Assembly: GCF_008974185.1 (NCBI RefSeq)
Contig: NZ_BKZP01000003.1
Coordinates: 1 to 64,000 of the forward strand
Length of the DNA: 64,000 bases
Reading direction: 5' to 3'
DNA from: Weizmannia acidilactici
GTDB lineage: Bacteria; Bacillota; Bacilli; Bacillales; Bacillaceae_C
The position numbers and the translations under genes are program-made. Of the stretch, positions 8,792 through 17,860 are shown piece after piece (position 1 is the first letter of the stretch; each line of letters starts with the position of its first letter). The notes beneath the pieces are model-generated. The model had not been told where the DNA came from, did not search any database, and saw only the letters and a list, made by a program, of their open reading frames with translations.

Positions 8792-9550
8792 TTAATATGT
8801 TGTCAATTTCAACATTTCCTGGAGCCGGTAAATGCCTTTTAAAAAATAGGTGGTGAAGCCTTTATGTTTTTCGTACGGAACGGTGAAGGCACCATCCTTA
8901 TTTGTCCATAGCCGCCCGAAATAGCGGCTGATGTCTTTTGTGACGGTTGCGTTATTAGGGGCTTTTACAAACAAATCCGTCTCTAGGTTGTAATCATCCA
9001 AATTCCTTAGCGTCAAATTGGTCGACCCGCCGAAAAACAGCGATTGTCCGGGCTTTTCGATCCATATGAGTTTTGGGTGGAATTGCTCGAGCCCAGTATT
9101 GTACCAGCGAATTTTGATTTTCCCGTCCGTTTTTTGCGCCAGCTCCTGCGCTACAGGCTGGTTCGGCAGCCCGATTTTTTTATGGCCGAACGCATTTAAG
9201 TTCGGGTCCAAAATGAGCCGGATGGAAACCCCGCGTGCCGATGCCTCCTCAAGCGCATCGACCACTCTCCTGTCCGCCAGATAAAACATCGCCATTGAAA
9301 TTGTATCACCTTTTTTCGTGGCGTTCAGTTCCTTCATTAATCGGCTGTACACTTTCCCCTCGGTTAACAGCTGTACAGCAATATCGCCTTTTTCCTCCTT
9401 TTTCCCCTTATACGCAGGTAGTTTTGGCCCGTCCGACATATCGGAAGCCGACTGCTCCGATTTCAGTACATCGCTTACGATCGACCCTTTTACGAGAAAA
9501 GCGATATTCGAATGCCAGCCACTTGCATCAACGGCTTTAGGCCTTCCTTT
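8792..9550 (-). pseudogene. 5'-truncated phospholipase D-family gene
   Basis: Only the C-terminal part of a PLD-superfamily protein remains. The frame contains one HKD half-site, FHPKLIWIEKPG followed by GGSTNLTLRNLD, and the linker typical of full-length relatives (WHSNIAFLVKG). The N-terminal HKD motif is missing. In-frame coding similarity continues upstream of the first ATG (9439), which has no ribosome site, right up to the stop codon of the neighbouring TetR gene, and in the same frame as that gene. The likely event is a deletion that joined the 3' half of a PLD gene to the end of the repressor gene. A functional enzyme is unlikely because both HKD motifs are needed. Confidence 0.8.
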
Positions 9551-10429
9551 TTAAGGTAAAAGCTTAATTCCCAATGCTTCTGCAATTTTTTCACCGTACC
9601 GTCTCAATTCCGCGATCCCGTAAAAAAGGGACAGCATGCCTTGAAAAACGTATTTTCTTTTCTTTTCCTGGTACAATTCCTCTTTTAACATCAGGACAGC
9701 ATTTTGCAGATCCTGCTTCTCCTCAAGTGGCAGATCAAGCTCCGCAATCTTCCTCTTCATTTCCGCAAGCAGGCTGCATATTTCGCCGGTTTCATCATTC
9801 ACCGGATAAAGGTCTTCAATTTTGCGACGGACAAGGGGCGGCCGCCGTTCTTTCAAAAAGCCTTCAGCAGCGTAATCCAATTGATCCATAATAAATTCTG
9901 CGAGCTGTTCCAGATCCACCTCTACGCCATCAATGACCGTGATTTTCATGTATGCATGAACAATGCCCCCGTACACGAGAATAGCGTCCAGCACATATGG
10001 TTCAAATGCTTCCCCATATATTGAAAGCATCAGTTCTTTATAGTACTTTTGTATAGCGTAATTCTTTTTCTCGAAAAATACCCTTAAGCCCTCGTTTATA
10101 GAATGGTTTTGTTCCCGCTGCAGCATGACGATAAAATCGCGGTGCCGGATGCAAAATTGAAACAGGGAAACCAGCTGCCTTTTTTCCTTTTCCCTCGGCG
10201 TGGCTTTTTGTTTCTCGATTTCCTTCAATATTTTTGAAAGTTCATCAAAATAGTATTGGAAAATTTCTATTAATAACTCATCTTTTGAAGAAAAGTACGT
10301 ATAAAAAGCCCCTTTGGAAATCCCGCAAACATTCACAATGTCCTGGACCGTTGCCGTTTGGTAGCCTTTCTCCGCAAATAATTTGATTGCCGCCCGGATT
10401 AATTCCTCTTTTTTCTGCTTCATCTTCAT
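9551..10429 (-). CDS. yerO: TetR-family repressor YerO
   Basis: A TetR-family regulator of about 292 residues, longer than usual, as is B. subtilis YerO. The helix-turn-helix lies at residues 20-45 (TVQDIVNVCGISKGAFYTYF), followed by a large ligand-binding domain and a C-terminal coiled helix region. It is divergent from an RND exporter gene with which it shares an intergenic palindrome, the standard layout of a local repressor and its pump. Start choice is open: ATG at 10429 or 10423, with GGTGATG just ahead. The stop is followed in frame by the truncated PLD fragment. Inducer unknown. Confidence 0.88.
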   Translation of the reverse strand: MKMKQKKEELIRAAIKLFAEKGYQTATVQDIVNVCGISKGAFYTYFSSKDELLIEIFQYYFDELSKILKEIEKQKATPREKEKRQLVSLFQFCIRHRDFIVMLQREQNHSINEGLRVFFEKKNYAIQKYYKELMLSIYGEAFEPYVLDAILVYGGIVHAYMKITVIDGVEVDLEQLAEFIMDQLDYAAEGFLKERRPPLVRRKIEDLYPVNDETGEICSLLAEMKRKIAELDLPLEEKQDLQNAVLMLKEELYQEKKRKYVFQGMLSLFYGIAELRRYGEKIAEALGIKLLP

Positions 10430-10597
10430 CACCGCATAGAATAATCAACCGAAACAAATGACATCCATCAATTTCAGCCCTGTAACCTAGGGAAATTTTG
10501 TTTTGCCCTTGCTTTGTTAGGAAAGTGGGCAAAATATCATCTCCATAAATATTACCCTGCCTTCTACATTATTTTCACAAATTTTATCTAAAAAAGG

Positions 10598-10626
10598 TTG
10601 AAATCAAAAATAAAGTCAGTTATATT
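10598..10626 (+). promoter_or_regulatory. swrC promoter
   Basis: TTGAAA (10598-10603), 17-bp spacer, TATATT (10621-10626). The expected transcription start, near 10633, falls just before the operator palindrome at 10639. Confidence 0.7.
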
Positions 10627-10638
10627 ATAACTGGAATA

Positions 10639-10670
10639 TGACCAGTCAGTCAAATCATTCTGACTGGTCA
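10639..10670. promoter_or_regulatory. Candidate YerO operator palindrome
   Basis: Perfect 11-bp inverted repeat: TGACCAGTCAG at 10639-10649 and CTGACTGGTCA at 10660-10670 with a 10-nt spacer. TGACNNGTCA-type arms are typical of TetR-family drug-efflux operators. It sits between the swrC promoter and its start codon, so binding would block swrC transcription, and probably also affects the divergent yerO gene. Confidence 0.8.
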
Positions 10671-10702
10671 TCAATCATTTTCAAAGGAGTGTCGCAACTA
10701 CC

Positions 10703-13700
10703 GTGAAACATATTATCCAGTTCTGCCTTAGCAACAAGTTTGCCATTTGGCTCATGACACTGATTGTTACAGGCGCAGGCATTTACGCCGGAATGAATAT
10801 GAAAATGGAAACCATTCCGAATATCAATGCCCCGATTATGATGATCACGACAACCGATACCGGAGCAACACCGCAGGAAGTGGAAGATAAAATCACCACG
10901 CCAATCGAAGAAAAAGTGAAAGACCTTACCGGTGTCCAAACCGTGACCACTTCATCAACCGAGGGCAGCTCCCAGATCCAGCTCGAGTATAAATACGGGC
11001 AGGATATGGACCAAGCGAAAAAAGATATCCAGGATGCGCTCGAAAAAGTGGATCTGCCGGATAATGTCGACGCTCCTGCAGTACAAAGGATCAGCATCAA
11101 CGATTTCCCGATCCTTTCTTTAAGTGTTTCAAATCAGCATAAGTCTTTTCAAGATTTAACAAAAATAGTCGAAGAAGATCTTGTTCCAGAACTCCAAAGC
11201 ATTGACGGTGTATCTGATGTTCAGACTTCGGGGCAGTATGTCCAGGAAGTCCAATTGACCTTTGACCAAAATAAGCTGAATGCACTGGGGCTTACTGAAG
11301 ATACTGTAAAGCAGGTGATCCAAAACTCAAATATTACAGTTCCGCTCGGTTTAATTAACTTCGGGAAACAGGACAAATCGGTTGAAATCGACGGGAATGT
11401 AAAATCCCTTAAATCTTTTGAAAACATGAAAATCCCGTATACCCCAACATCCGGCACAACCGGCAGCTATTCCGCATCTGCCGCTTCCGGCACCCAAAGT
11501 GCGGCGCAGGCCGGAATCCCGACTGTTGCATTAAAAGATATTGCGGACATTAAAGTTGTCGGCAAACATGAGTCGATTTCGAAAACGAACGGAAATGACT
11601 CCATTGGCATTCAAATTACAAAAGCGCCGGATGCCAACACGGTAGATGTGGCCGACGCTGTAAATGAAAAAGTGAAAAAATTTAAAGTCAACTATCCGGG
11701 TATGCAGGTCTCCACAATTTTGGACCAGGCCACCCCGATCAAAGACTCAGTGAAAACGATGCTTGAAAAAGCGGTTATCGGGGCAATTTTTGCAATTTTG
11801 ATCATTCTGTTGTTTTTGCGGAATGTGCGTTCCACGATTATCGCGGTTGTCTCCATTCCTCTCTCGCTACTGATTTCTTTTATCATTTTGAAGCAGCTCG
11901 GCATCACCTTAAACATCATGACGCTTGGGGCCATGACGGTCGCAATCGGGCGTGTCATCGATGACTCGATTGTTGTCATAGAAAATATATACAGGCGCCT
12001 GAACTCCCCAAGTGAAAAACTGAAAGGCAAGGCGCTGATCCGTGAAGCGACAACCGAAGTATTTAAGCCGATTATGGCCTCCACAATCGTTACCGTTGTT
12101 GTATTTTTGCCACTGGCGTTAGTAAAAGGCATGGTCGGCGAGCTGTTTATGCCATTTGCTTTGACGCTTATTTTTGCGCTTTTGGCATCGCTTCTGGTCG
12201 CAATCACCGTCGTCCCGATGTTTGCGCACTCGCTGTTTCAAAACGGGGTGAAGAAAAAAAGCGGGGCACTGCAGAAAGAGCACGGCACGCTTGCTTCTTT
12301 ATATAAAAAAGTGCTGGACTGGTCGCTCAACCATAAGCTGGTTACTTTCGGTACAGCATGCCTACTTTTAATCGGAAGCTTGTTTTTAACCCCGCTGATC
12401 GGCGTCAGCTTTATCGAAAACGAAGGACAGAAAGTGGTTTATGCCACGTATACGCCGGATCCGGGCGAAACGCTGTCTGATATAAAGAAAGTTACTGCAA
12501 AAGCGGAAGACTTTTTATTGAAACGTGAAGGCGTAAAAAATGTGCAGTACTCGATCGGCAATACAACTTACAGCACGAGCAGCAACTCCGCGGTTTTTGT
12601 CATAGAGTACAAAGAAAACACGAAGAATTTTGATAAAGAACCGGAAAAAGTCATAAAAGCGATCCAAAAACTGTCTGACCAGGGGACTTGGAAAGCACAG
12701 GATTTTAACGCCGGGTCAAGCAAAGATTTAACGATGTATGTATACGGCAACGATATGGAAGAAATCAAGCCTGTGGTCAACAAAATCGAAAACGTTATGA
12801 AAAACAATCATGACTTAAAGAATGTCGAAACAAGCCTTTCAAAAACGTATAGCCAATATACACTCGTGGCGGACCAGGACAAGTTGAGCCGGCTCGGACT
12901 AACGGCCGGGCAGCTCGGCACAGGGCTGGCGCAAACAGGCAACCAGTCCATCCTTACTACCGTTGAAAAAAACGGCAAAGAACTGGATGTATATGTGAAA
13001 GCGGCGGATTCCGATTATAAGGACATCAATGACCTGACAAAGAAACAAATAACCACTTCCCTCGGTACAAAAGTTCCATTAAAAGATGTGGTCACGGTGA
13101 AAAAAGGGGAAACCCCGAATGCGGTCCAAAAACGTGACGGGAAAATTTATGCCAGTGTAACGGGGACAATTAAAACGGCAGATGTCTCGAAGGTCACGCA
13201 GGATGTTCAAAAGAAAGTGGACAAACTTGATATCCCGAAATATATCCATGTGGAAACGGGCGGCGTTACAACAGACATCAATGACTCGTTTACAAAACTC
13301 GGTTATGCGATGGCGGCCGCAGTTGCAATTGTATACCTTGTGCTTGTCATTACATTCGGCGGGGCGCTCGCACCATTTACAATTTTATTCTCGCTGCCGT
13401 TTGCAGTGATCGGCGCATTGGTTGCGCTGTTTTGGGCGAATGAAACAATCAGCGTCACTGCCATGATCGGGGCGCTGATGCTGATCGGGATTGTCGTTAC
13501 GAACGCGATCGTGCTCATCGACCGGGTTGTCCATAAAGAGCGGGAAGGGCTGTCAACAAGGGAAGCGTTGCTGGAAGCAGGGGCTACAAGGCTGCGCCCG
13601 ATTTTAATGACCGCTTTTGCTACCATCTTTGCGCTCGTTCCGCTCGCATTGGGATACGGCGGCGGCGGGCTCATTTCAAAAGGGCTCGGCATTACCGTTA

Positions 13701-13807
13701 TCGGGGGATTAACAAGCTCCACCCTGCTCACGCTTTTAATCGTACCGGTTGTTTACGAATTTTTAATGAAATTCAGGAAAAAAGGTAAAAAAATAAAAGA
13801 AGCATAA
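10703..13807 (+). CDS. swrC: RND-family exporter SwrC
   Basis: A 1034-residue RND (AcrB-type) transporter with N-terminal membrane segment 1, a large extracytoplasmic domain, six membrane helices (about 340-540), a second large domain and the final helices. The proton-relay acidic pair is visible in GRVIDDSIVVIENIY (near residue 415). It resembles B. subtilis SwrC/YerP, which exports surfactin and confers resistance to it. The start is a GTG with AAAGGAG 13 nt upstream, a slightly long spacing; the protein start MKHIIQFCLSNKFAIW fits the family. Proton-driven export of amphipathic lipopeptides or drugs is inferred. Regulation by the adjacent TetR protein is likely. Confidence 0.92.
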   Translation: MKHIIQFCLSNKFAIWLMTLIVTGAGIYAGMNMKMETIPNINAPIMMITTTDTGATPQEVEDKITTPIEEKVKDLTGVQTVTTSSTEGSSQIQLEYKYGQDMDQAKKDIQDALEKVDLPDNVDAPAVQRISINDFPILSLSVSNQHKSFQDLTKIVEEDLVPELQSIDGVSDVQTSGQYVQEVQLTFDQNKLNALGLTEDTVKQVIQNSNITVPLGLINFGKQDKSVEIDGNVKSLKSFENMKIPYTPTSGTTGSYSASAASGTQSAAQAGIPTVALKDIADIKVVGKHESISKTNGNDSIGIQITKAPDANTVDVADAVNEKVKKFKVNYPGMQVSTILDQATPIKDSVKTMLEKAVIGAIFAILIILLFLRNVRSTIIAVVSIPLSLLISFIILKQLGITLNIMTLGAMTVAIGRVIDDSIVVIENIYRRLNSPSEKLKGKALIREATTEVFKPIMASTIVTVVVFLPLALVKGMVGELFMPFALTLIFALLASLLVAITVVPMFAHSLFQNGVKKKSGALQKEHGTLASLYKKVLDWSLNHKLVTFGTACLLLIGSLFLTPLIGVSFIENEGQKVVYATYTPDPGETLSDIKKVTAKAEDFLLKREGVKNVQYSIGNTTYSTSSNSAVFVIEYKENTKNFDKEPEKVIKAIQKLSDQGTWKAQDFNAGSSKDLTMYVYGNDMEEIKPVVNKIENVMKNNHDLKNVETSLSKTYSQYTLVADQDKLSRLGLTAGQLGTGLAQTGNQSILTTVEKNGKELDVYVKAADSDYKDINDLTKKQITTSLGTKVPLKDVVTVKKGETPNAVQKRDGKIYASVTGTIKTADVSKVTQDVQKKVDKLDIPKYIHVETGGVTTDINDSFTKLGYAMAAAVAIVYLVLVITFGGALAPFTILFSLPFAVIGALVALFWANETISVTAMIGALMLIGIVVTNAIVLIDRVVHKEREGLSTREALLEAGATRLRPILMTAFATIFALVPLALGYGGGGLISKGLGITVIGGLTSSTLLTLLIVPVVYEFLMKFRKKGKKIKEA

Positions 13808-13817
13808 GAACAGCATT

Positions 13818-13851
13818 CCGGCTAAAAAGGGGGCGCCCCCTTTTTAGCTGG
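13818..13851 (+). terminator. Terminator after swrC
   Basis: A near-perfect palindrome around GGCGCC, with CCGGCTAAAAAGGGGGC pairing to GCCCCCTTTTTAGCTGG. It folds as a tight hairpin with the T run inside its 3' arm and lies 10 nt after the swrC stop. Confidence 0.8.
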
Positions 13852-14171
13852 AAAATGATATTCCTTCACCGGCTTTGTGAAGGAAAAAGCGTCACCCATT
13901 CATTCGCTTCGCTGATTCTTCGTACCTTTCCGCCGATATTTTCGGCACTTCCGCTGATTTTTCCGGAATGTCCGCCGATTTTCCTATATCTTCCGCCAAT
14001 TTCGCAAAACAAATTGCGACCGTCTTGCTGCCGAAACCCACTTGTTGGATTTTTATCATGCCCCAACGAAAAAGGAACTGCCCCACAAGCCATTCACTAA
14101 CCTGAGGCACCCCTTTTTTACGCAGGGCAATATTGATTTCAAGAAAAGCGGTCATCATACATGAAAGCCTT
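13852..14171. repeat. Gene-free gap with hairpin and degenerate repeat
   Basis: No convincing gene in these 320 nt. Two structures stand out: a hairpin at 13861-13885 (TTCCTTCAC, seven-base loop, GTGAAGGAA), and four degenerate copies of a 20-22-nt unit with core TTCCGCCGAT at 13928-14010. The minus-strand reading of the latter is open but repetitive (Gly/Ile/Lys/Ser-rich) and lacks a ribosome site, so I do not call it a protein. Confidence 0.5.
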
Positions 14172-15203
14172 TTACATTTTCGCAGCCAGTGCCAATTCCG
14201 GTTCCGGGGACGGTTTACCGATAAAATAGCCTTGCGCATAGTGCATGCCGATAGATTTGCAGTATTCGAGCTCTTCTTTCCGTTCGATGCCTTCCGCAAG
14301 TACAAAAATGCCGGTTGCATTCGCAATATTCATGACTTCCTGCAGGAACCGCTGCTTTACTTTATTTTGATCACAATGTGAGATGAAGAAGCGGTCAATT
14401 TTGACATAGTTTGGATTTAAGATTTTTAAAGTTTCCAGCGTGGCATAACCCGAACCAAGATCATCGAGCGCCACCTCCACCTCGAGTTCCCGGTACACGT
14501 CGAGGATGCTTTTCAAAAAATGGACATTGGAAATTTTTTCAGTCTCCACGACTTCAAAAACAAGATCCTGCGGGGAAATGTCGTGCTGTTCGATCATAGT
14601 GAACGTTTGGCGTAAACAAACCTTATAATCGTAAATCGATGCTGGCAAAAAATTAATAAAGCTTTTCACGCCGCCGGGCAGTTTCCCGGCCCGGGCTTCG
14701 AGCGCCGCTTCCCTTGCGCGCAGATCCAAAAGGGAATGCAGCCCCGTTTTGTGGGCCACGTCAAATAAAAGGCCGGGCGGGATATTCCGTTTCGGAAAGT
14801 TGGTGCGGAGCAGCGATTCATAACCGTAAATTTTGTTGTCTTTCATCCGGATAATAGGCTGGAAATAACTTGTAAGGCTTCCGGAAATGATCACTTTCAC
14901 AAGCAATTCATGTTTAATCCGTTCTTTCAAATAGGGCAGCGGCAAGCTTAGTGGCATGCCGCTCCGTCCGTATGGCTGGACATTGGTGAATAGTTCGGCC
15001 GTTTCAGGTATATCATTTAGCATGTCAAATAAAGCCGCTTTTGTCGAATACGGGATAACCAAATGATCGGAATGTACTTCTTCTATGCGGAAATTTTGCA
15101 TAAAGTACTCAATCACAGCAGGAGTTTTTTGTATATATAAACATCCGCTTTCCGGAATATGGAATGATGCATCGTTCTGCAGTTTCAACTTCTCATTTGG
15201 CAT
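14172..15203 (-). CDS. EAL-domain c-di-GMP phosphodiesterase
   Basis: A 343-residue protein: about 95 N-terminal residues of unknown fold, then an EAL domain. The signature is ESLLR rather than EALLR (near residue 129). The other expected catalytic or metal-binding positions look present: Asn in SFINFLP, Glu in FEVVETE, the Asp pair in DDLGSGYA, Lys in NYVKIDR, Glu in LAEGIE and Gln in AQGYFIGKP. It is therefore plausibly an active enzyme hydrolysing cyclic di-GMP. No membrane segment is visible, so it is probably cytoplasmic. GAGGATGG precedes the ATG. It stands alone, about 70 nt after the C39 peptidase gene. The signal it senses is unknown. Confidence 0.88.
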   Translation of the reverse strand: MPNEKLKLQNDASFHIPESGCLYIQKTPAVIEYFMQNFRIEEVHSDHLVIPYSTKAALFDMLNDIPETAELFTNVQPYGRSGMPLSLPLPYLKERIKHELLVKVIISGSLTSYFQPIIRMKDNKIYGYESLLRTNFPKRNIPPGLLFDVAHKTGLHSLLDLRAREAALEARAGKLPGGVKSFINFLPASIYDYKVCLRQTFTMIEQHDISPQDLVFEVVETEKISNVHFLKSILDVYRELEVEVALDDLGSGYATLETLKILNPNYVKIDRFFISHCDQNKVKQRFLQEVMNIANATGIFVLAEGIERKEELEYCKSIGMHYAQGYFIGKPSPEPELALAAKM

Positions 15204-15270
15204 ATTAATCCATCCTCTATCCGGTGTTTTAACTTAGTTATATCAAAATATTCTTGACATTGCCACTAAA

Positions 15271-16056
15271 TCAATCGAAAATGTGAAATTTTTCACGGCA
15301 GATAGGTGACCGCCCTTTTTCCCAATGCATTCCATGAAGCGGTAAATTGCTTTTTATCACTTTATGCGGTTTTTTCCCGGAAAGCGGGTCATTTATTATA
15401 TAGACATGGCCGGCGTCATAGCCGACGAGCACGACCGCATGCAAATCAAGCGGCGTTTTGACCACCTCATCCTTATGCTGCCACTTTTCCCATCTGTCCG
15501 GCAGCCGGTAATCCCCGGTTGTCCAAACGACAACAGGGCGCCCGTCTTCCACCTGCTGCAGCACTTTTTCGAACGGCGCGCCGGTTAAATTATACGCCCT
15601 GTGCGGCATATAGCGGTCAAGTAGCGCCGCAATTTCACGATCATATACCGCATAGCCCGGTTTTTTCCCGGAAACATCCCCGACAAAGCCATCTTCCGGA
15701 TCACCCCAGCTGACAATGTCCCCGCTTTTTGTCTTTTTGAGCGGATCCGAATCTTTCTTGATTTGTTTGGCAAGCGCTGTTTTATCGGCCTTTATGCCGG
15801 CATACCGGAGAACCATCGCCAGGCTCGTCACTTCACAGCCGTATTTCAACTCGGGATTTTGCCAGATGAGCGGCACATCCAAGATTTTCTTCTCCTCTTG
15901 CTCTCCCGGGCCGGATGAGTCACCGGTTTTCAATTTTTCCACGTTCCGGTACTCCGTTTTTTCTTCCGGATACGATTTTTCTTTTGTCCCGTATCCCGGA
16001 AGAAAAGCAATGAGCATATATCCGATGCCTAACAGGGCAAACATTCGTTTCTCCAT
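15271..16056 (-). CDS. Secreted C39-like cysteine peptidase (YvpB-like)
   Basis: A 261-residue exported protein with an N-terminal hydrophobic segment (residues 5-20), a charged linker to about 58, then a peptidase C39-like domain. Catalytic positions are visible: Gln in LIWQNPELKYG, Cys in GCEVTSLAMVL (near 75), His in PLDLHAVVLVG and Asp/Asn in INDPLSG. It resembles B. subtilis YvpB, a protein of unknown substrate. It could be a protease or an isopeptidase acting at the wall. AAGGTGAAG precedes the ATG. Divergent from katA, with about 220 nt between them. No Cys lipobox is evident after the signal, so secretion rather than lipidation is favoured. Confidence 0.85.
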   Translation of the reverse strand: MEKRMFALLGIGYMLIAFLPGYGTKEKSYPEEKTEYRNVEKLKTGDSSGPGEQEEKKILDVPLIWQNPELKYGCEVTSLAMVLRYAGIKADKTALAKQIKKDSDPLKKTKSGDIVSWGDPEDGFVGDVSGKKPGYAVYDREIAALLDRYMPHRAYNLTGAPFEKVLQQVEDGRPVVVWTTGDYRLPDRWEKWQHKDEVVKTPLDLHAVVLVGYDAGHVYIINDPLSGKKPHKVIKSNLPLHGMHWEKGRSPICREKFHIFD

Positions 16057-16186
16057 ATCTTCACCTTCTTCTACTATATCTTGTTAAAGACAGTGGTTGC
16101 TTGTTCTCAATTGCCGTATCCATCTAAATGAAAAATTTATATTCATTTTTTCTCGTTTTTATTGATAATATCGTGGCTTCAAATCC

Positions 16187-16209
16187 TTATTTAAAATTAT
16201 TTTAAATAA
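16187..16209. promoter_or_regulatory. PerR-box-like operator of katA
   Basis: A perfect inverted repeat with 11-bp arms TTATTTAAAAT and ATTTTAAATAA around a single T (16198). Its central 15 bases match the PerR consensus TTATAATnATTATAA at 13 of 15 positions by eye. It lies immediately upstream of the katA -35. PerR would derepress katA on peroxide exposure. A Fur box is a less good match. Confidence 0.75.
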
Positions 16210-16212
16210 GAG

Positions 16213-16242
16213 TTGATTTTTAAAATAAATATGTTATTATAT
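16213..16242 (+). promoter_or_regulatory. katA promoter
   Basis: TTGATT (16213-16218) with -10 either TATTAT (16235-16240, 16-bp spacer) or TTATAT (16237-16242, 18-bp spacer), adjoining the PerR-like operator and about 35 nt before the start codon. Confidence 0.65.
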
Positions 16243-16275
16243 AGATATCATTATTCTAAAGAGGGTGGAAGATTG

Positions 16276-17772
16276 ATGAGCAACCAAAAAGACAGAAATA
16301 AGAAAATGACTACCGCGTTTGGTGCACCGGTTCCGAACGATACAGATTCCAAAACGGCAGGCAAAAGAGGCCCGTTATTGATGGAGGACTACTGGTTCGT
16401 TGAAAAACTGGCCCACTTCGACCGCGAAGTCATTCCGGAACGGCGGATGCACGCAAAAGGTTCCGGCGCTTACGGAACATTTACAGTGACGAACGATATT
16501 ACAAAATATACGAAAGCAAAGCTTTTTTCTGAAGTCGGCAAGAAAACTGATATGTTCATCCGCTTTTCCACTGTTGCCGGTGAACGCGGCGCGGCGGATG
16601 CCGAACGCGATATCCGCGGGACCGCAATGAAATTTTACACGGAAGAAGGCAACTGGGACCTTGTCGGCAACAACACGCCGGTCTTCTTCTTGAGGGATCC
16701 GAAGCGTTTTCCTGATTTGAACCATGTCGTCAAACGCGACCCGCGCACAAACATGCACAGTGCGCAGGCAAATTGGGATTTTTGGACGCTGCTTCCTGAA
16801 GCGCTCCATCAGGTCACGATTACGATGAGCGACCGCGGTATACCGGCCAGTTACCGGCATATGCATATGTTCGGCAGCCACACGTACAGCATGTTCAACG
16901 CAAATAATGAACGCGTCTGGGTGAAATTCCACTTTAAAACACAGCAGGGGATTAAAAACCTAACAGACAAGGAAGCGCAGGAACTGATCGGACGAGACCG
17001 CGACAGCCACCAAAGGGATTTGTTTGAAGCCATCGAGCGCGGGGATTATCCAAGATGGACGATGTACATCCAGGTGATGACGGAAGAGCAAGCGAGGCAT
17101 CTCCCATACAATCCGTTTGATTTAACAAAAGTCTGGTACCATAAAGATTTTCCGCTGATTGAAGTCGGTGTTGTTGAACTGAACCGCAATCCTGATAACT
17201 ACTTTGCGGAAGTGGAACAGGCCGCATTTGCCCCGACCAATATTGTTCCGGGAATCGGGTTCTCGCCGGATAAAATGCTGCAGGGCCGCCTCTTCTCCTA
17301 TGGCGATACGCAGCGTTACCGTTTAGGCGTGAACCATTGGCAAATTCCAGTCAACTATCCGAAAAACGCGAAAAACTTCCATCCATACCACCGTGACGGC
17401 GCGATGAGAATTTTCAACCCGGCTGAAGGAGGCTCTATTTCTTACAGCCCAAACAGCTACGGCGAATGGGAAGACAGCAAAGAACATCAGGAACCGGCAC
17501 TGGATATTTTCGGTACGGCTGACTACCATAATTTCCGGGAAGATGATGACCTTTATTATGAACAGCCGGGAAAACTTTTCAGGCTCATGACGCCGGATGA
17601 ACAGCAAAGATTGTTCGAAAACACGGCCCGGAGCATGCAGGGAACGACAAAAGAAGTCCAACTCCGCCATATTACAAACTGCTACAAAGCGGATCCTGCA
17701 TACGGCGAGGGCGTGGCGAAAGCAATCGGCATCGCTATGAGCGAAGTCGAAGCCGCTGTGGCAGGAAAATAA
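16276..17772 (+). CDS. katA: Heme catalase KatA
   Basis: A 498-residue monofunctional heme catalase (small-subunit clade) that dismutates hydrogen peroxide. Distal-pocket residues are visible: His in [11 protein letters not shown] (near 60) and Asn in [14 protein letters not shown] (near 135). The proximal heme-ligand Tyr is in [14 protein letters not shown] (near 340). The frame is open upstream, but the ATG at 16276 follows GAGGGTGGAAG and gives the normal family N-terminus. It stands alone behind a PerR-like operator and ends at a terminator shared with bcrC, so peroxide-inducible expression is expected. Assignment is secure. Confidence 0.97.
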   Translation: MSNQKDRNKKMTTAFGAPVPNDTDSKTAGKRGPLLMEDYWFVEKLAHFDREVIPERRMHAKGSGAYGTFTVTNDITKYTKAKLFSEVGKKTDMFIRFSTVAGERGAADAERDIRGTAMKFYTEEGNWDLVGNNTPVFFLRDPKRFPDLNHVVKRDPRTNMHSAQANWDFWTLLPEALHQVTITMSDRGIPASYRHMHMFGSHTYSMFNANNERVWVKFHFKTQQGIKNLTDKEAQELIGRDRDSHQRDLFEAIERGDYPRWTMYIQVMTEEQARHLPYNPFDLTKVWYHKDFPLIEVGVVELNRNPDNYFAEVEQAAFAPTNIVPGIGFSPDKMLQGRLFSYGDTQRYRLGVNHWQIPVNYPKNAKNFHPYHRDGAMRIFNPAEGGSISYSPNSYGEWEDSKEHQEPALDIFGTADYHNFREDDDLYYEQPGKLFRLMTPDEQQRLFENTARSMQGTTKEVQLRHITNCYKADPAYGEGVAKAIGIAMSEVEAAVAGK

Positions 17773-17831
17773 TGACTTAGCAAACAAACGGGCATGCCTG
17801 TTCAGCCGGACAGCCCACGTACGTCTGTAAT

Positions 17832-17860
17832 GAAAAAGCCCCGCAATGCGGGGCTTTTTC
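17832..17860. terminator. Bidirectional terminator katA / bcrC
   Basis: A 13-bp stem, GAAAAAGCCCCGC pairing with its exact complement across AAT, with T runs on both strands. It separates the converging katA and bcrC units. Confidence 0.95.

Noticed and set aside
13866-14093. Minus-strand frame of 75 codons behind swrC
   Set aside because: It arises from the degenerate TTCCGCCGAT repeat, has no ribosome site and a repetitive composition.
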